A stretch of 64,000 nt of DNA from Thermotalea metallivorans. GTDB taxonomy: Bacteria > Bacillota > Clostridia > Peptostreptococcales > Thermotaleaceae. Below are positions 17,518 to 26,983 of this stretch, piece by piece. The position numbers were made by a program, and so were the translations under genes. The stretch covers positions 96,936 through 160,935 of the forward strand of contig NZ_LOEE01000030.1 of the NCBI RefSeq assembly GCF_001562415.1. The letters run 5' to 3'. A model generated the notes under the pieces. That model had not been told where the DNA came from, made no database searches, and was given only the letters and a program-made list of their open reading frames with translations. Within the stretch, counting starts at the first letter, position 1. The number at the start of each line of letters is the position of its first letter.

Positions 17518-18213
17518 ATGTCGTATATCAAAGACAATATCATGGATATAGAAAAAGAAATTCAAGAAATATGTCATCGTATGGGCAGAGCACCAAAAGA
17601 GGTTCAATTAATTGCCGTTACGAAAACAATAGATACAGAACGCATTCGTGAAGCCATCGTCCATGGAATTACGGATGTAGGAGAAAATAAGGTTCAGGAG
17701 ATTCTGAGCAAATACGATGGTGTAAAAAATGTTCGATGGCATATGATTGGACATTTGCAGACCAACAAGGTAAAATATATCATTGATAAAGTTCAATTGA
17801 TTCATTCCTTGGATCGATTCCATTTGGCAGAGGAAATTAACAAAAGGGCAAAGCAGATAAATCGGATTATGGATGTGCTGGTTCAAGTAAATATTGCCCA
17901 AGAAGAAACAAAGTTTGGGATTGATGCAAAGAATGTCTATGAATTTATTGAACAAATTCGTGGGCTGGAGCATATTCGGATCCAGGGGTTGATGGCCATG
18001 GCACCTTTTGTAGATGACCCTGAGGAAGTAAGAATTTATTTTAGAAAAATGAAGCAGCTATTTGATGAAATAAAGGAAAGAAATATACCAGGTGTTGAAA
18101 TGAAGTATTTATCCATGGGAATGACCAACGATTATAAAGTGGCAATTGAAGAAGGATCCAATATGATTCGCATAGGAACCGGAATTTTCGGGAAAAGAAA
18201 TTACCAAAAATAG
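17518..18213 (+). CDS. ylmE: YggS/YlmE family pyridoxal-5'-phosphate homeostasis protein
   Basis: PLP-binding TIM-barrel protein of 231 aa. The PLP-lysine motif is VQLIAVTKTID, followed by GENKVQE, WHMIGHLQTNK, and the phosphate-binding LSMGMTNDYKVAIEEGSNMIRIGTGIFG. The family controls free PLP pools and has no known catalytic turnover. AAGGAGG precedes the ATG. First of the ylmE-sepF-yggT-ylmH-divIVA order known from B. subtilis. Confidence 0.95.
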   Translation: MSYIKDNIMDIEKEIQEICHRMGRAPKEVQLIAVTKTIDTERIREAIVHGITDVGENKVQEILSKYDGVKNVRWHMIGHLQTNKVKYIIDKVQLIHSLDRFHLAEEINKRAKQINRIMDVLVQVNIAQEETKFGIDAKNVYEFIEQIRGLEHIRIQGLMAMAPFVDDPEEVRIYFRKMKQLFDEIKERNIPGVEMKYLSMGMTNDYKVAIEEGSNMIRIGTGIFGKRNYQK

Positions 18214-18235
18214 CAAGAGATGAGGGGGACGAGCG

Positions 18236-18673
18236 ATGTCAGGCAAGTTTATCGATAAAGTAAAATATTTTATGGGTTTGGATGACTATGAGGAAGCAGC
18301 AGAGGAGGTTATGGAAAATCATGCCCATGAAGAAGATGTGGTATCGATTGCCAATAAAAAAAATAGAGTGGTAAATATCCATACAACAACCCAGATGAAG
18401 GTAATTGTTTGTGAACCCAGCGAATTCGAAGAGGCGCCGGGCATTGTGGACAATTTAAAGAGCAGGAAGCCTGTTGTCATTAATTTGGAAAATCTGGATC
18501 AAGAGGTAGCAAAGAAGATTTTTGATTTCCTAAACGGTGCAGTATATGCGCTGGATGGAAATATACAAAAGGTATCTAAGGGGATTTTTATTCTTGCACC
18601 CAATAATGTCGATATTTCCGGAAACATTCGGGAAGAATTAAAAAATAAGGGCATTTTTCCTTGGCAAAAATAA
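18236..18673 (+). CDS. sepF: Cell division protein SepF
   Basis: 145-aa Z-ring component that tethers and organises FtsZ. The N-terminal stretch MSGKFIDKVKYFMGLDDY forms the membrane-binding amphipathic helix, followed by an acidic linker and the DUF552 domain with KPVVINLENLDQEVAKKIFDFLNGAVYALDG. GGGGG lies 9 bp before the ATG. 22 bp after ylmE. Confidence 0.95.
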   Translation: MSGKFIDKVKYFMGLDDYEEAAEEVMENHAHEEDVVSIANKKNRVVNIHTTTQMKVIVCEPSEFEEAPGIVDNLKSRKPVVINLENLDQEVAKKIFDFLNGAVYALDGNIQKVSKGIFILAPNNVDISGNIREELKNKGIFPWQK

Positions 18674-18691
18674 ATTTTGGACGGTGAAACA

Positions 18692-18955
18692 ATGTGGACA
18701 ATGAAAGCTTCAATTAATTATTTTTTCAATTTATTAAATTATTTGATCATTGCAAGAATTGTGCTGTCATGGATTTTTCCGAATCCATACGGCAGCATAT
18801 CCAGAATCTTATATCAGCTAACAGAACCTATCCTGGCTCCCTTCCGCAATCTGTTGTCCCGTTTCGGGCTAGGGGGCGGATATGTAGATTTTTCTCCGAT
18901 TCTTGCAGTTTGGGCACTGATGCTGCTTAAAATTTTTATATTGAGTTTATTATAG
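18692..18955 (+). CDS. YggT family membrane protein (YlmG)
   Basis: 87-aa protein with two hydrophobic helices (about 10-30 and 65-87) and the conserved ARIVLSWIFP and LTEPILAPFRNLL segments. YggT/YlmG proteins affect cell shape and division site function; mechanism unknown. ATG at 18692 is preferred because GGTGA is placed upstream; the TTG 15 bp earlier would lack one. Confidence 0.88.
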   Translation: MWTMKASINYFFNLLNYLIIARIVLSWIFPNPYGSISRILYQLTEPILAPFRNLLSRFGLGGGYVDFSPILAVWALMLLKIFILSLL

Positions 18956-18969
18956 AATAAGGTGAGAAT

Positions 18970-19758
18970 TTGATTGATAAAGAAGGGTTAACACGGCATA
19001 TTGTCAACCTTGACGATAAAATCATGGCAATCAGAACTTTGGACAAAGCCGAAAGTGTATTGAAAAACTACATACCTCGGTATACGGATTTTTTTGATCC
19101 TTATCAAATATCTTTATGCACCCATGCCCTCCATCGGATTGCGGGATTGAAATATATTGTTACGGGCGGACGGGAAGGGGCAGAGCGGCAAATCATCATG
19201 TTATATCCGGAGTTTATGGAGGATATGGAGATAGAAAATCCCCTAAGGGTACTGAAATTAGAGGGAAAATTAGGGGGTGACAGCTTTACCCACAGGGATG
19301 TCCTAGGGGCCATCTTGGGTTTGGGAATAAAAAGAGAAAAAATAGGTGATATTATTGCCGGCAATGGTCGCGCCTATGTTGTTTCCTTCAAGGAAATATG
19401 TGATTTTATCCAATGGAATCTGGAAAAAATTTCTCGATATAAAGTAACTGCAAATTTTGTCGATTTTTGCGATATAGAAGAACATGAAGAAAGTTATAAA
19501 CTTATTGAATCTACGGTTCCTTCCCTGAGGCTAGATGCCGTTATCGGAGTGGGCTTTGGAGAATCACGAAGTTCTCTGTCGAAGCTCATCAACAATGATC
19601 GGGTAAAGGTGAACTGGAAACCGATCAATAATCCCGCGCATCCCGTTCAGGAGGGAGATGTGATTTCCTTTAAGGGAAAAGGTAGAATGATATTGCTACA
19701 AGTAGGAAATAAAACAAAAAAGGATCGATATCAAGTAATTATCAAAAGAATGATTTAA
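18970..19758 (+). CDS. ylmH: S4-domain RNA-binding protein YlmH
   Basis: 262 aa. The C-terminal S4 domain is seen as LRLDAVIGVGFGESRSSLSKLINNDRVKVNW and the N-terminal part matches YlmH (CTHALHRIAGLKYIVTGGREGAERQI). B. subtilis YlmH binds ribosomes and has been linked to rescue of stalled 50S-nascent chain complexes; rqcH of that pathway is also in this window. TTG start with AGGTGAG. 14 bp after the YggT gene. Confidence 0.92.
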   Translation: MIDKEGLTRHIVNLDDKIMAIRTLDKAESVLKNYIPRYTDFFDPYQISLCTHALHRIAGLKYIVTGGREGAERQIIMLYPEFMEDMEIENPLRVLKLEGKLGGDSFTHRDVLGAILGLGIKREKIGDIIAGNGRAYVVSFKEICDFIQWNLEKISRYKVTANFVDFCDIEEHEESYKLIESTVPSLRLDAVIGVGFGESRSSLSKLINNDRVKVNWKPINNPAHPVQEGDVISFKGKGRMILLQVGNKTKKDRYQVIIKRMI

Positions 19759-19770
19759 GGGAGGGGTATC

Positions 19771-20238
19771 ATGATTACACCGCTGGAGATTCAGAATAAG
19801 GAATTTAAAAAGGTGATGCGGGGCTATAAGGAAAGTGAAGTAGATGAATTTTTAGATAAAATCATGATAGATTATGAAAAGTTGTATAAGGATAATATTG
19901 AGTTAAAAGATAAGATTGCATTGCTTCAGGAACAAATTGACAAATATGCAAATCTCGAAAAGACATTGAATAATACATTGATTGTAGCCCAAAGTACAGC
20001 AGAAGAAGTAGCGGCCAACGCCCATAAGAAGGCCGAGCTGATTATTAGGGAGGCAGAAAACAAGGCGATGGCCATTGTTGATGAGGCCAATAGGGAGGTT
20101 GCGAAAATCCAGAGAGAGTATGAAGAAATAAAAAAACAAATGCATATATTCAGAACAAGATTTAGAACACTTCTTGAGTCACAACTGGAGGCCATAAACA
20201 GCAGCTTTAAGGAGATTGTAGAAGAGACAGGGGAATAG
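19771..20238 (+). CDS. divIVA: Cell division/polarity protein DivIVA
   Basis: 155-aa coiled-coil protein. The N-terminal membrane-curvature domain starts MITPLEIQNKEFKKVMRGYKESEVDEFLDK, with the typical F-K-x-x-x-R-G-Y. Two coiled coils fill about 28-65 and 70-150. It recruits division and sporulation factors to curved membrane. AGGGAGG precedes ATG. End of the ylm cluster, followed by a terminator. Confidence 0.95.
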   Translation: MITPLEIQNKEFKKVMRGYKESEVDEFLDKIMIDYEKLYKDNIELKDKIALLQEQIDKYANLEKTLNNTLIVAQSTAEEVAANAHKKAELIIREAENKAMAIVDEANREVAKIQREYEEIKKQMHIFRTRFRTLLESQLEAINSSFKEIVEETGE

Positions 20239-20310
20239 GGCTCGAAAAAAGAACATCCGGGCTATGTGACAGACCAAATTGCATAGCAAACATCATTCCA
20301 AGGTTTTGGT

Positions 20311-20345
20311 CCTCGTCCTTAAGAAGGATGAGGATTTTCCTTTTC
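20311..20345 (+). terminator. Terminator after divIVA
   Basis: 10-bp stem CCTCGTCCTT / AAGGATGAGG (one G-T pair), loop AAG, then ATTTTCCTTTT. A weaker stem GCTATG/CATAGC lies just before it (20261-20287). Confidence 0.8.
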
Positions 20346-20376
20346 ACATTTTGCAGATATCAAGACAACAATCACC

Positions 20377-20404
20377 TTGACACGATTAGGAATAAGGGTA
20401 TAAT
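20377..20404 (+). promoter_or_regulatory. Consensus sigma-A promoter of mtnN
   Basis: TTGACA (20377-20382), 16-bp spacer, TATAAT (20399-20404). Both hexamers match consensus exactly. Confidence 0.85.
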
Positions 20405-20438
20405 GAATTAAGAAATACAGGTTGGGAGGAATAGGAGA

Positions 20439-21137
20439 ATGGATAGAATCGGTATTATAGGAGCAATGGATGAGGAAGTATGCTTATTGAAGGAGAAGAT
20501 GTCCTTATGGGAAACCGTTGCATTGGCAGGCATGACCTTTTATCACGGGTCTTTGGAACATAAAGAAGTGGTCATCGTAAGAAGCGGTATAGGAAAGGTA
20601 AATGCAGCCATATGTGCTCAGATTCTAATCAGCAATTTTCATGTCACAGCCATTATTAATACGGGTGTGGCAGGAGCCATTAAAGAGGATTTGGAGGTAG
20701 GAGATCTTGTGATCTCCACGGATGTATTGGAACATGATTTTGATGTAACCGGATTTGGATATAAATTAGGACAAATCCCCAGAATGGATGAATATATTTT
20801 TAAATCGGATTCTAAACTAATAGAGATGGCGAAAAAAGCCGGAGAAAAAGAAAATAAAAAGCATAAAACTTTCACAGGAAGAATTTTATCCGGGGATGTA
20901 TTTGTTGCCTGCCCGGAAAGAAAAGAATTGTTGTGGACGGAATTTCAAGGCTATTGTACCGAGATGGAAGGTGCCGCCATCGGCCATGCCTGCTATCTCA
21001 ATAAGGTTCCCTTTGTGATTATCAGGGCTATGTCTGATAAGGCGGATGGTACTGCCCATCACAACTTCCAAGAATTTGCACATGAAGCAGCAAAAAATTC
21101 TAGTGAAATTGTCATGGATATGTTAAAACATTTATAG
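20439..21137 (+). CDS. mtnN: 5'-methylthioadenosine/S-adenosylhomocysteine nucleosidase
   Basis: Cleaves adenine from MTA, SAH and 5'-deoxyadenosine. 232 aa with [11 protein letters not shown] (catalytic Glu), the [15 protein letters not shown] glycine loop, [11 protein letters not shown] (ribose-binding Met-Glu) and [10 protein letters not shown] (catalytic Asp), as expected for MtnN/Pfs. Transcribed from its own consensus promoter, followed 8 bp later by aroF, with which it is probably cotranscribed. In B. subtilis ileS occupies this position after divIVA. Confidence 0.95.
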   Translation: MDRIGIIGAMDEEVCLLKEKMSLWETVALAGMTFYHGSLEHKEVVIVRSGIGKVNAAICAQILISNFHVTAIINTGVAGAIKEDLEVGDLVISTDVLEHDFDVTGFGYKLGQIPRMDEYIFKSDSKLIEMAKKAGEKENKKHKTFTGRILSGDVFVACPERKELLWTEFQGYCTEMEGAAIGHACYLNKVPFVIIRAMSDKADGTAHHNFQEFAHEAAKNSSEIVMDMLKHL

Positions 21138-21154
21138 TTAAGAGGATGATGAAG

Positions 21155-21964
21155 ATGGAGTTGAAACTGGTAGGAAAAGCCCATAAGGATAAAACTATTA
21201 TCAAAGTAAGGGATATAGAAATCGGTGGCAATGATTTTGTTATCATCGCAGGACCTTGTGCCGTAGAAAGTGAAAGACAAGTGATGGAAACGGCCATGGC
21301 CGTGAAAAATGCGGGTGCCCGAATTTTGCGTGGTGGAGCTTTTAAACCCCGCACTTCTCCTTATGCCTTTCAAGGACTGGGAGAAGAGGGGCTGAAATAC
21401 TTGCATCATGCAGGGCAAGCAACCGATATGCCGGTGATTTCTGAGGTAATGGACCCTAGGGATGTGGAGATCGTCGGGAAATATGTGGATATTTTTCAGA
21501 TAGGTTCTCGAAATATGCAAAATTTCAGTTTGCTGCGGGAAATTGGCAAGGTAAAGAAGCCTGTACTGCTCAAACGAGGGATGGCGGCAACCATAGAAGA
21601 GTGGCTGTCGGCAGCGGAGTATATCGTTTTGGAAGGGAATAAGCAGGTTATTTTATGTGAGAGGGGTATCAGAACTTTTGAAAATTATACAAGAAATACT
21701 TTGGATCTAATGGCTGTGCCGATTATAAAGCAGTTGAGTCATTTCCCCATTATCGTTGATCCAAGCCATGGAACGGGAAGGGAAGAATTGGTGGCATCGG
21801 CCTCAAAGGCGGCAGTGGCCATTGGAGCCGACGGACTTATGGTCGAAGTGCATCCCTGTCCCAATGAAGCATTGTCTGATGGCAGGCAGTCCTTAGATTT
21901 TTCTAAGTTTCATAAACTTTGCAAAAACTTATTTGCAATGAAAGATTGTTTAGATACATTATAG
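21155..21964 (+). CDS. aroF: 3-deoxy-7-phosphoheptulonate (DAHP) synthase, AroF/AroG type Ib
   Basis: First enzyme of the shikimate pathway, joining phosphoenolpyruvate and erythrose-4-phosphate. About 269 aa with [10 protein letters not shown] (metal-binding Cys), [29 protein letters not shown] and [10 protein letters not shown]. No fused chorismate-mutase or long regulatory extension, so possibly feedback-insensitive. ATG ATG AAG ATG occur in series; the last ATG is 9 bp from GAGG and is preferred over the one at 21146. No other aro gene is nearby. Confidence 0.93.
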   Translation: MELKLVGKAHKDKTIIKVRDIEIGGNDFVIIAGPCAVESERQVMETAMAVKNAGARILRGGAFKPRTSPYAFQGLGEEGLKYLHHAGQATDMPVISEVMDPRDVEIVGKYVDIFQIGSRNMQNFSLLREIGKVKKPVLLKRGMAATIEEWLSAAEYIVLEGNKQVILCERGIRTFENYTRNTLDLMAVPIIKQLSHFPIIVDPSHGTGREELVASASKAAVAIGADGLMVEVHPCPNEALSDGRQSLDFSKFHKLCKNLFAMKDCLDTL

Positions 21965-21986
21965 TCCTTGGATTTGCGCCTCATGG

Positions 21987-22017
21987 AAGTAGGGTTTTTC
22001 TGATTGCCCTGCTTTTT
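21987..22017 (+). terminator. Terminator after aroF
   Basis: AAGTAGGG / CCCTGCTT stem (one G-T pair), 12-nt loop, T5 tail. Two further stems lie downstream before the next gene (AGAAGGG/CCCTTCT at 22038-22069, GGGCAA/TTGCCC at 22091-22103); I cannot name a known riboswitch there. Confidence 0.65.
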
Positions 22018-22187
22018 CATTTAAAAAAGAAAAACATAGAAGGGCAGCCAGGGTAATATGGACCCTTCTCTGTCTTTCAGTATTGGTGACGGGCAAGTTG
22101 CCCAAGAAACATAACCTTCCGCATAAATTTAATATTAAAGTTGTATGCTTATAAAAAGAAAGAAGATGAAAATAGGGGGAGATCAAG

Positions 22188-22466
22188 ATGGATGAAAAAA
22201 GATTATCGAGGATGGAAGAGAGGATTGAAAAAATTGCCCTTGAATTAGAAAAAGCAAAAATAGCAGAATATGTGGAGATAATGAATAATCCTAGGAAATT
22301 ATTATATACTAACTTTATCGGCGGTTTAGCAAGAGGTCTTGGGACAGCCATCGGATTAACTGCTTTAGCGGCAATTTTATTTTACATACTCAGGCAGACG
22401 GTGAACCTTCCGTTGATTGGTCGGTATATTGCGGATTTGTTGGATATTATTGAAAATTACAGGTAG
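22188..22466 (+). CDS. DUF5665 family membrane protein
   Basis: 92 aa: an N-terminal charged coiled-coil helix (about 5-30), the motif NNPRKLLYTNFIGGLARGLG, and two hydrophobic helices (about 47-65 and 70-85). This matches DUF5665, small Firmicute membrane proteins of unknown role. GGGGGAG precedes the ATG. The DksA-like gene starts 13 bp after its stop. Confidence 0.8.
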   Translation: MDEKRLSRMEERIEKIALELEKAKIAEYVEIMNNPRKLLYTNFIGGLARGLGTAIGLTALAAILFYILRQTVNLPLIGRYIADLLDIIENYR

Positions 22467-22479
22467 GGAGGCATTAAGT

Positions 22480-23154
22480 TTGGATAAAAAAAGGTTGGAG
22501 CATTTCAAACACTTGCTGCTGGAGGAAAGAAAAGCAGCAATCGACACCTTGGAGCGCATGAATGAAAATGAGCCGAATACGTCTTTTAAAGATTATTTTG
22601 ATGAGTTGTCCGTTTATGATAACCATCCTGCAGATATTGGAACAGAACTTTTCCAAATGGAAATGAATTTTAATCTAAAAGAAAATGAAAAATTGCATTT
22701 AAAAGAAATTGATCATGCACTGCAAAAAATAGAGGATGGTACCTATGGACAATGCATTACCTGCGGGAAGGAGATTCCTGAGGAGAGGTTGGAGATACTG
22801 CCTACGGCTGTTCAGTGTATGGAATGTGAAAAGGACAGATTGTCTATACATATGGAAATTGATACGAGGCCTGTAGAGGAAGAAGTGCTTTCTCCTCCTT
22901 TTGGCAGAAGTTTCAAGGATCATGATAGCCGTTACAACGGTTTTGATGGAGAAGATGCATGGCAGGAGGTAGCTCGATTTAATAAAACGGATGCCCATCG
23001 CATGGCTTTAGATTGGTATGATAACAATATGTATGACGAAAATGTATCGGGCACCCCAGAGGATGTGGATCGTATCAGCCAAGAGTATTATATGGGGCAA
23101 TTGGAAGAGGTGGAAAGAAAAGATATTCCCCATGATCAGAGAAAAAAGAAATAG
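22480..23154 (+). CDS. DksA/TraR-type zinc-finger protein (YteA/YlyA-like)
   Basis: 224 aa from a TTG that follows GGGAGG; the earlier in-frame start would lie inside the DUF5665 gene. A DksA-type C4 zinc finger is visible as CITCGKEIPEERL and CMECE. The N-terminal half is helical, as in DksA, with the DNHPADIGTELFQ segment shared by the YteA family. The C-terminal 80 residues are acidic and particular to the Gram-positive family. In B. subtilis YlyA, upstream of lspA, modulates sporulation sigma-G transcription; the same place here supports orthology. Confidence 0.85.
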   Translation: MDKKRLEHFKHLLLEERKAAIDTLERMNENEPNTSFKDYFDELSVYDNHPADIGTELFQMEMNFNLKENEKLHLKEIDHALQKIEDGTYGQCITCGKEIPEERLEILPTAVQCMECEKDRLSIHMEIDTRPVEEEVLSPPFGRSFKDHDSRYNGFDGEDAWQEVARFNKTDAHRMALDWYDNNMYDENVSGTPEDVDRISQEYYMGQLEEVERKDIPHDQRKKK

Positions 23155-23160
23155 AGGGTG

Positions 23161-23250
23161 ATGGGATCGGTCGCAGTGGATGAAAAAGAGGAAAATGCGG
23201 TAAAGGAGATTATGGAATCCTATGAAGGAGAATTCAAAAAAGTGAAGTAA
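23161..23250 (+). CDS. Possible 29-aa acidic peptide
   Basis: ATG frame MGSVAVDEKEENAVKE to stop, preceded by AGAGGGTG but with spacing too short, and ending in the left arm of a terminator. A GTG at 23176 is another start. It could equally be untranslated 3' sequence of the DksA-like gene. Not recognised. Confidence 0.25.
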   Translation: MGSVAVDEKEENAVKEIMESYEGEFKKVK

Positions 23251-23264
23251 TGCTTCACTTTTTT
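23236..23264 (+). terminator. Terminator before lspA
   Basis: Stem AAGTGAAG / CTTCACTT with loop TAATG and T6 tail. Confidence 0.85.
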
Positions 23265-23332
23265 ATCGTCTTTGTTATCATTGCAGTGAAAGTATGTTAT
23301 AATCAAATAGATGCGGGAAAGGGGGGCATGCT

Positions 23333-23776
23333 ATGAGCTATATACTGGCTGTTTTGGTGGTTATACTGGATCAGATATCAAAATATATGGTCCAAAGCAG
23401 ATTGGCAGTAAACGAATCACTACCGGTGATTCAAAATATTTTTCACATAACCTATGTACATAATTTTGGGGCGGCTTTCGGTATTCTGAAAAATCAAAAA
23501 TATTTCTTCATTGTGATTACGCTGGCAGTAATTATAGGGATCTTTTTATTTTTACACACACAAAGTAAAGTTCACGGCATGGTAAAATACAGCTTGATGA
23601 TGATTACGGGGGGCGCCATAGGGAATTTGATTGATAGAATTTGGTTAGGCTATGTGAGGGATTTTTTTGATTTTAGAATTTGGCCTGTATTCAACATAGC
23701 GGATATGGCCATTGTTTGCGGGGCTGTTTTATTAAGCTATTATTTGATTATATTGGATATAGATAAGCAATTCTAA
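23333..23776 (+). CDS. lspA: Lipoprotein signal peptidase LspA
   Basis: Aspartyl protease in the membrane that cuts prolipoproteins such as PstS. 147 aa, four hydrophobic helices. Catalytic Asp residues lie in GNLIDRIWLGYVRDFFDF and FNIADMAIVCG. GGGGGG lies 8 bp before ATG. A TATAAT is present at 23298-23303, with only a poor -35, and may be its -10 box. Confidence 0.95.
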   Translation: MSYILAVLVVILDQISKYMVQSRLAVNESLPVIQNIFHITYVHNFGAAFGILKNQKYFFIVITLAVIIGIFLFLHTQSKVHGMVKYSLMMITGGAIGNLIDRIWLGYVRDFFDFRIWPVFNIADMAIVCGAVLLSYYLIILDIDKQF

Positions 23777-23823
23777 AATTGAATATTGCTTGTTCAGCCC
23801 AATAAATTTTTTGTCGCAGCTAC

Positions 23824-23900
23824 TAGTTGCCAGTCACCAGTACTGGCAGCTGGTAACTGATAACTGGCGACGAACTGCTATTCAAAAAATATAACTTTTT
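23824..23900 (+). repeat. Dispersed palindromic repeat, copy 1
   Basis: The 68-bp core 23833-23900 matches 53488-53555 at 66 of 68 positions in the same orientation. Core begins GTCACCAGTACTGGCAGC and ends ATATAACTTTTT. It holds nested inverted repeats (CCAGTACTGG; TTGTCGC at 23810 with GCGACGAA at 23868). The right end lies about 60 bp before rluD. Confidence 0.8.
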
Positions 23901-23963
23901 ACAGTAAATTCGATTTTGAAGGTATAAATCTATAGAGTGCAGAAATAGAAGGGGAGAAATATC

Positions 23964-24893
23964 TTGGAGATTCAGAAGTTTGTAGTAGATGATAGGGATG
24001 AAGGATTAAGGGTGGATGTGTATCTCTCCAATCAGCTGGACCATGTTTCCAGAAGCTTTATTCAAAAGCTGATAGAGCAAGGGAATGTGATGATTAATGG
24101 CAGTAAAGAAAAATTGAAGAAATACAAGGTACAGGAAAACGATGAAATCGCGGTGGAGATACCGGATCCTGAAATATTGAAGATAGAGCCGGAGAATATA
24201 CCCATTGACATTGTCTATGAGGATGATGATGTGATTGTTGTCAACAAACCCCAGGGAATGGTAGTGCATCCTGCACCGGGAAATTATCACGGAACGCTGG
24301 TGAATGCATTGCTCTATCACTGCAAAACCTTATCTTCCATTAATGGAGTTATAAGGCCGGGGATCGTGCACAGGATTGACAAGGATACCAGCGGATTGTT
24401 GATGGTAGCAAAAAATGACAGGGCACACCGATGTTTAGCGGAACAACTGAAGGAACATTCCATCAATCGGATTTATATTGCATTGGTTCATGGAAATATA
24501 AAGGAGGAACGGGGAACAATCAATGCACCGATTGGCAGGCATCCGGTAGATAGATTGAAGATGGCTGTGGTGGCCAAAAACGGGAAAGAGGCTGTGACCC
24601 ACTTTGCAGTTCTAAAAAGATTTCATGATTATACTTTGATTCAAGCCAAGCTGGAGACCGGCAGGACCCATCAAATTAGGGTCCATATGGCCTATATGCA
24701 TCATCCTTTGGTGGGGGATCCGGTATATGGGATTAAAAAAGAAAAATTTCATATAGAAGGGCAGGCGTTACATGCACAAACTCTGGGATTTGTACATCCT
24801 TCCACGGGACAGTACATGGAGTTTTATGCAGAATTGCCTCCTTACTTTACAAAAATTATAAAAATCATTGAAAATATCAGTGGACAAAGATAA
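23964..24893 (+). CDS. rluD: RluA/RluD-family 23S rRNA pseudouridine synthase
   Basis: 309 aa: an N-terminal S4 domain (RVDVYLSNQLDHVSRSFIQKLIEQGNVMING) then the RluA catalytic domain with HRIDKDTSGLLMVAK (catalytic Asp) and ETGRTHQIRVHM. Equivalent to B. subtilis YlyB, which lies between lspA and pyrR as here. TTG start with GGGGAG 7 bp upstream. Exact uridine target is inferred. Confidence 0.92.
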   Translation: MEIQKFVVDDRDEGLRVDVYLSNQLDHVSRSFIQKLIEQGNVMINGSKEKLKKYKVQENDEIAVEIPDPEILKIEPENIPIDIVYEDDDVIVVNKPQGMVVHPAPGNYHGTLVNALLYHCKTLSSINGVIRPGIVHRIDKDTSGLLMVAKNDRAHRCLAEQLKEHSINRIYIALVHGNIKEERGTINAPIGRHPVDRLKMAVVAKNGKEAVTHFAVLKRFHDYTLIQAKLETGRTHQIRVHMAYMHHPLVGDPVYGIKKEKFHIEGQALHAQTLGFVHPSTGQYMEFYAELPPYFTKIIKIIENISGQR

Positions 24894-24920
24894 AAAAATA
24901 TGCTATTGTATTATAGAAAA

Positions 24921-25584
<664 letters not shown>

Positions 25585-25609
25585 AAAGTGAATTCTGTAT
25601 GAGCTTTAA

Positions 25610-25680
25610 CCTTTTAAATCAGTCCTGTGAGGCTGATAAGGGAGATAGCAAAGGATTATCTCCCTCCTGAAATCTTATAT
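25610..25680 (+). promoter_or_regulatory. PyrR-dependent attenuator before uracil permease
   Basis: CCTTTTAAATCAGTCCTGTG followed by AGGCTGATAAGG is a near-textbook PyrR binding stem-loop (TCAG/CTGA stem, TCCTGTGAGG loop). Downstream GGGAGATA / TATCTCCC forms a stem but the U-tract is poor, so termination efficiency is uncertain. Confidence 0.85.
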
Positions 25681-25696
25681 TAAGGAGGTATTTTTT

Positions 25697-26941
25697 ATGG
25701 TTGAAACCACAGCAAAATTCAAGGCGAAGCATAATGAATTTGAAGGAGCAAGATTGGAAAAAAAGCTGATTCTAGGTATTCAGCATGTTCTGGCGATGTT
25801 TGGAGCTACGGTGCTCGTTCCAATCCTTACAGGATTAAATCCTGCCGTTGCTCTTCTGGCAGCGGGGTGTGGCACGCTGATCTTTCACTTTACGACGAAA
25901 AGAAAGGTTCCCGTATTTTTAGGTTCAAGCTTTGCATTTATTCCTGTAATTCAATTGGTCGATAAGGCATACGGGGGACTTGCCTATGCCCAGGGTGGAA
26001 TTGTAGTGGCTGGATTGATGTATGTAATTTTAGCAGCCGTAGTAAAAATCTTTGGAGTAGAAAAAATCAAAAGCTTTTTGCCGCCGATTGTGACAGGCCC
26101 TATGATTATGGTCATTGGTTTGAATTTAAGCCCTGTAGCCATCAGAATGGCTGCCAATCATTGGGGAGTGGCGATCATCGTTGTGCTTACGGTGATTGGG
26201 GTGTCTATTTTTTCAAAAGGTTTCTTTAAACTGTTGCCCATATTGATCGGTGTGGCTGTAGGCTATGTGGCATCTATTTTCCTTGGTTTGGTAGATATGA
26301 GTGCCATTCAGCAGGCATCATACTTCCAGATGCCTCAGATAACGTTGCCGAAATTTAGTCTAGGAGCCATTACTGTGATTGTTCCTATTGTAGCAGTAGT
26401 ATTTATGGAACATGTGGGAGATATTACAACCAATGGTGCTGTCGTGGGCCAAGATTTCTTTAAAGATCCAGGATTGCACAGAACCTTGTTGGGTGACGGG
26501 CTGGCAACCATGTTTGCTGGTCTGATTGGTGGGCCTGCCAATACAACCTATGGGGAGAATACAGGTGTACTGGCCGTAACCAAGGTATATGATCCCTCTA
26601 TATTGAGAACAGCAGCGTGTATCGCCATCGGATTAAGCTTTATCGGTAAATTCGGAGCAATGCTCCAGACCATACCAGTGGCTGTCATGGGTGGAATCAG
26701 TTTGATCCTCTTTGGCATGATTACAAGTATCGGAATGCGGACGGTGGCGGAGGGCAACGTGGATTTTACAAGCAATCGAAATCTCATTATCGCTTCCTTG
26801 ATTTTAGTCATCGGTATAGGGACGTCTGTAGTTACAGATGTGCCGGTAGGGATTACCATCACGGAAAACATTAAGTTGACCGGGTTAAGCTTGGCAGCCG
26901 TTGTCGGAATTGTGTCCAATAAGTTGCTGCCCCATCAATAG
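25697..26941 (+). CDS. uraA: Uracil permease (NCS2 family)
   Basis: 414-aa nucleobase transporter of the UraA/PyrP family with about 14 hydrophobic segments. The substrate-site block [14 protein letters not shown] and the NCS2 signature region [20 protein letters not shown] are present. AAGGAGG is 8 bp from the ATG. Regulated by the PyrR attenuator in front, in the order rluD-pyrR-permease seen in B. subtilis (pyrP). Confidence 0.95.
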   Translation: MVETTAKFKAKHNEFEGARLEKKLILGIQHVLAMFGATVLVPILTGLNPAVALLAAGCGTLIFHFTTKRKVPVFLGSSFAFIPVIQLVDKAYGGLAYAQGGIVVAGLMYVILAAVVKIFGVEKIKSFLPPIVTGPMIMVIGLNLSPVAIRMAANHWGVAIIVVLTVIGVSIFSKGFFKLLPILIGVAVGYVASIFLGLVDMSAIQQASYFQMPQITLPKFSLGAITVIVPIVAVVFMEHVGDITTNGAVVGQDFFKDPGLHRTLLGDGLATMFAGLIGGPANTTYGENTGVLAVTKVYDPSILRTAACIAIGLSFIGKFGAMLQTIPVAVMGGISLILFGMITSIGMRTVAEGNVDFTSNRNLIIASLILVIGIGTSVVTDVPVGITITENIKLTGLSLAAVVGIVSNKLLPHQ

Positions 26942-26943
26942 GC

Positions 26944-26983
26944 AAAATAAGACCGAGTCTAGTGGGACTCGGTCTTATTTTGC
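26944..26983. terminator. Bidirectional terminator between uraA and rqcH
   Basis: Perfect 16-bp stem AAAATAAGACCGAGTC / GACTCGGTCTTATTTT with 6-nt loop; A and T tracts at both ends serve both strands. It contains the rqcH stop codon and last codons. Confidence 0.9.

Noticed and set aside
20239..20376. Possible T-box or riboswitch remnant after divIVA
   Set aside because: I looked for the T-box core (GGTGGTACCGCG-like) because ileS often follows divIVA; only a small stem and a terminator are seen.
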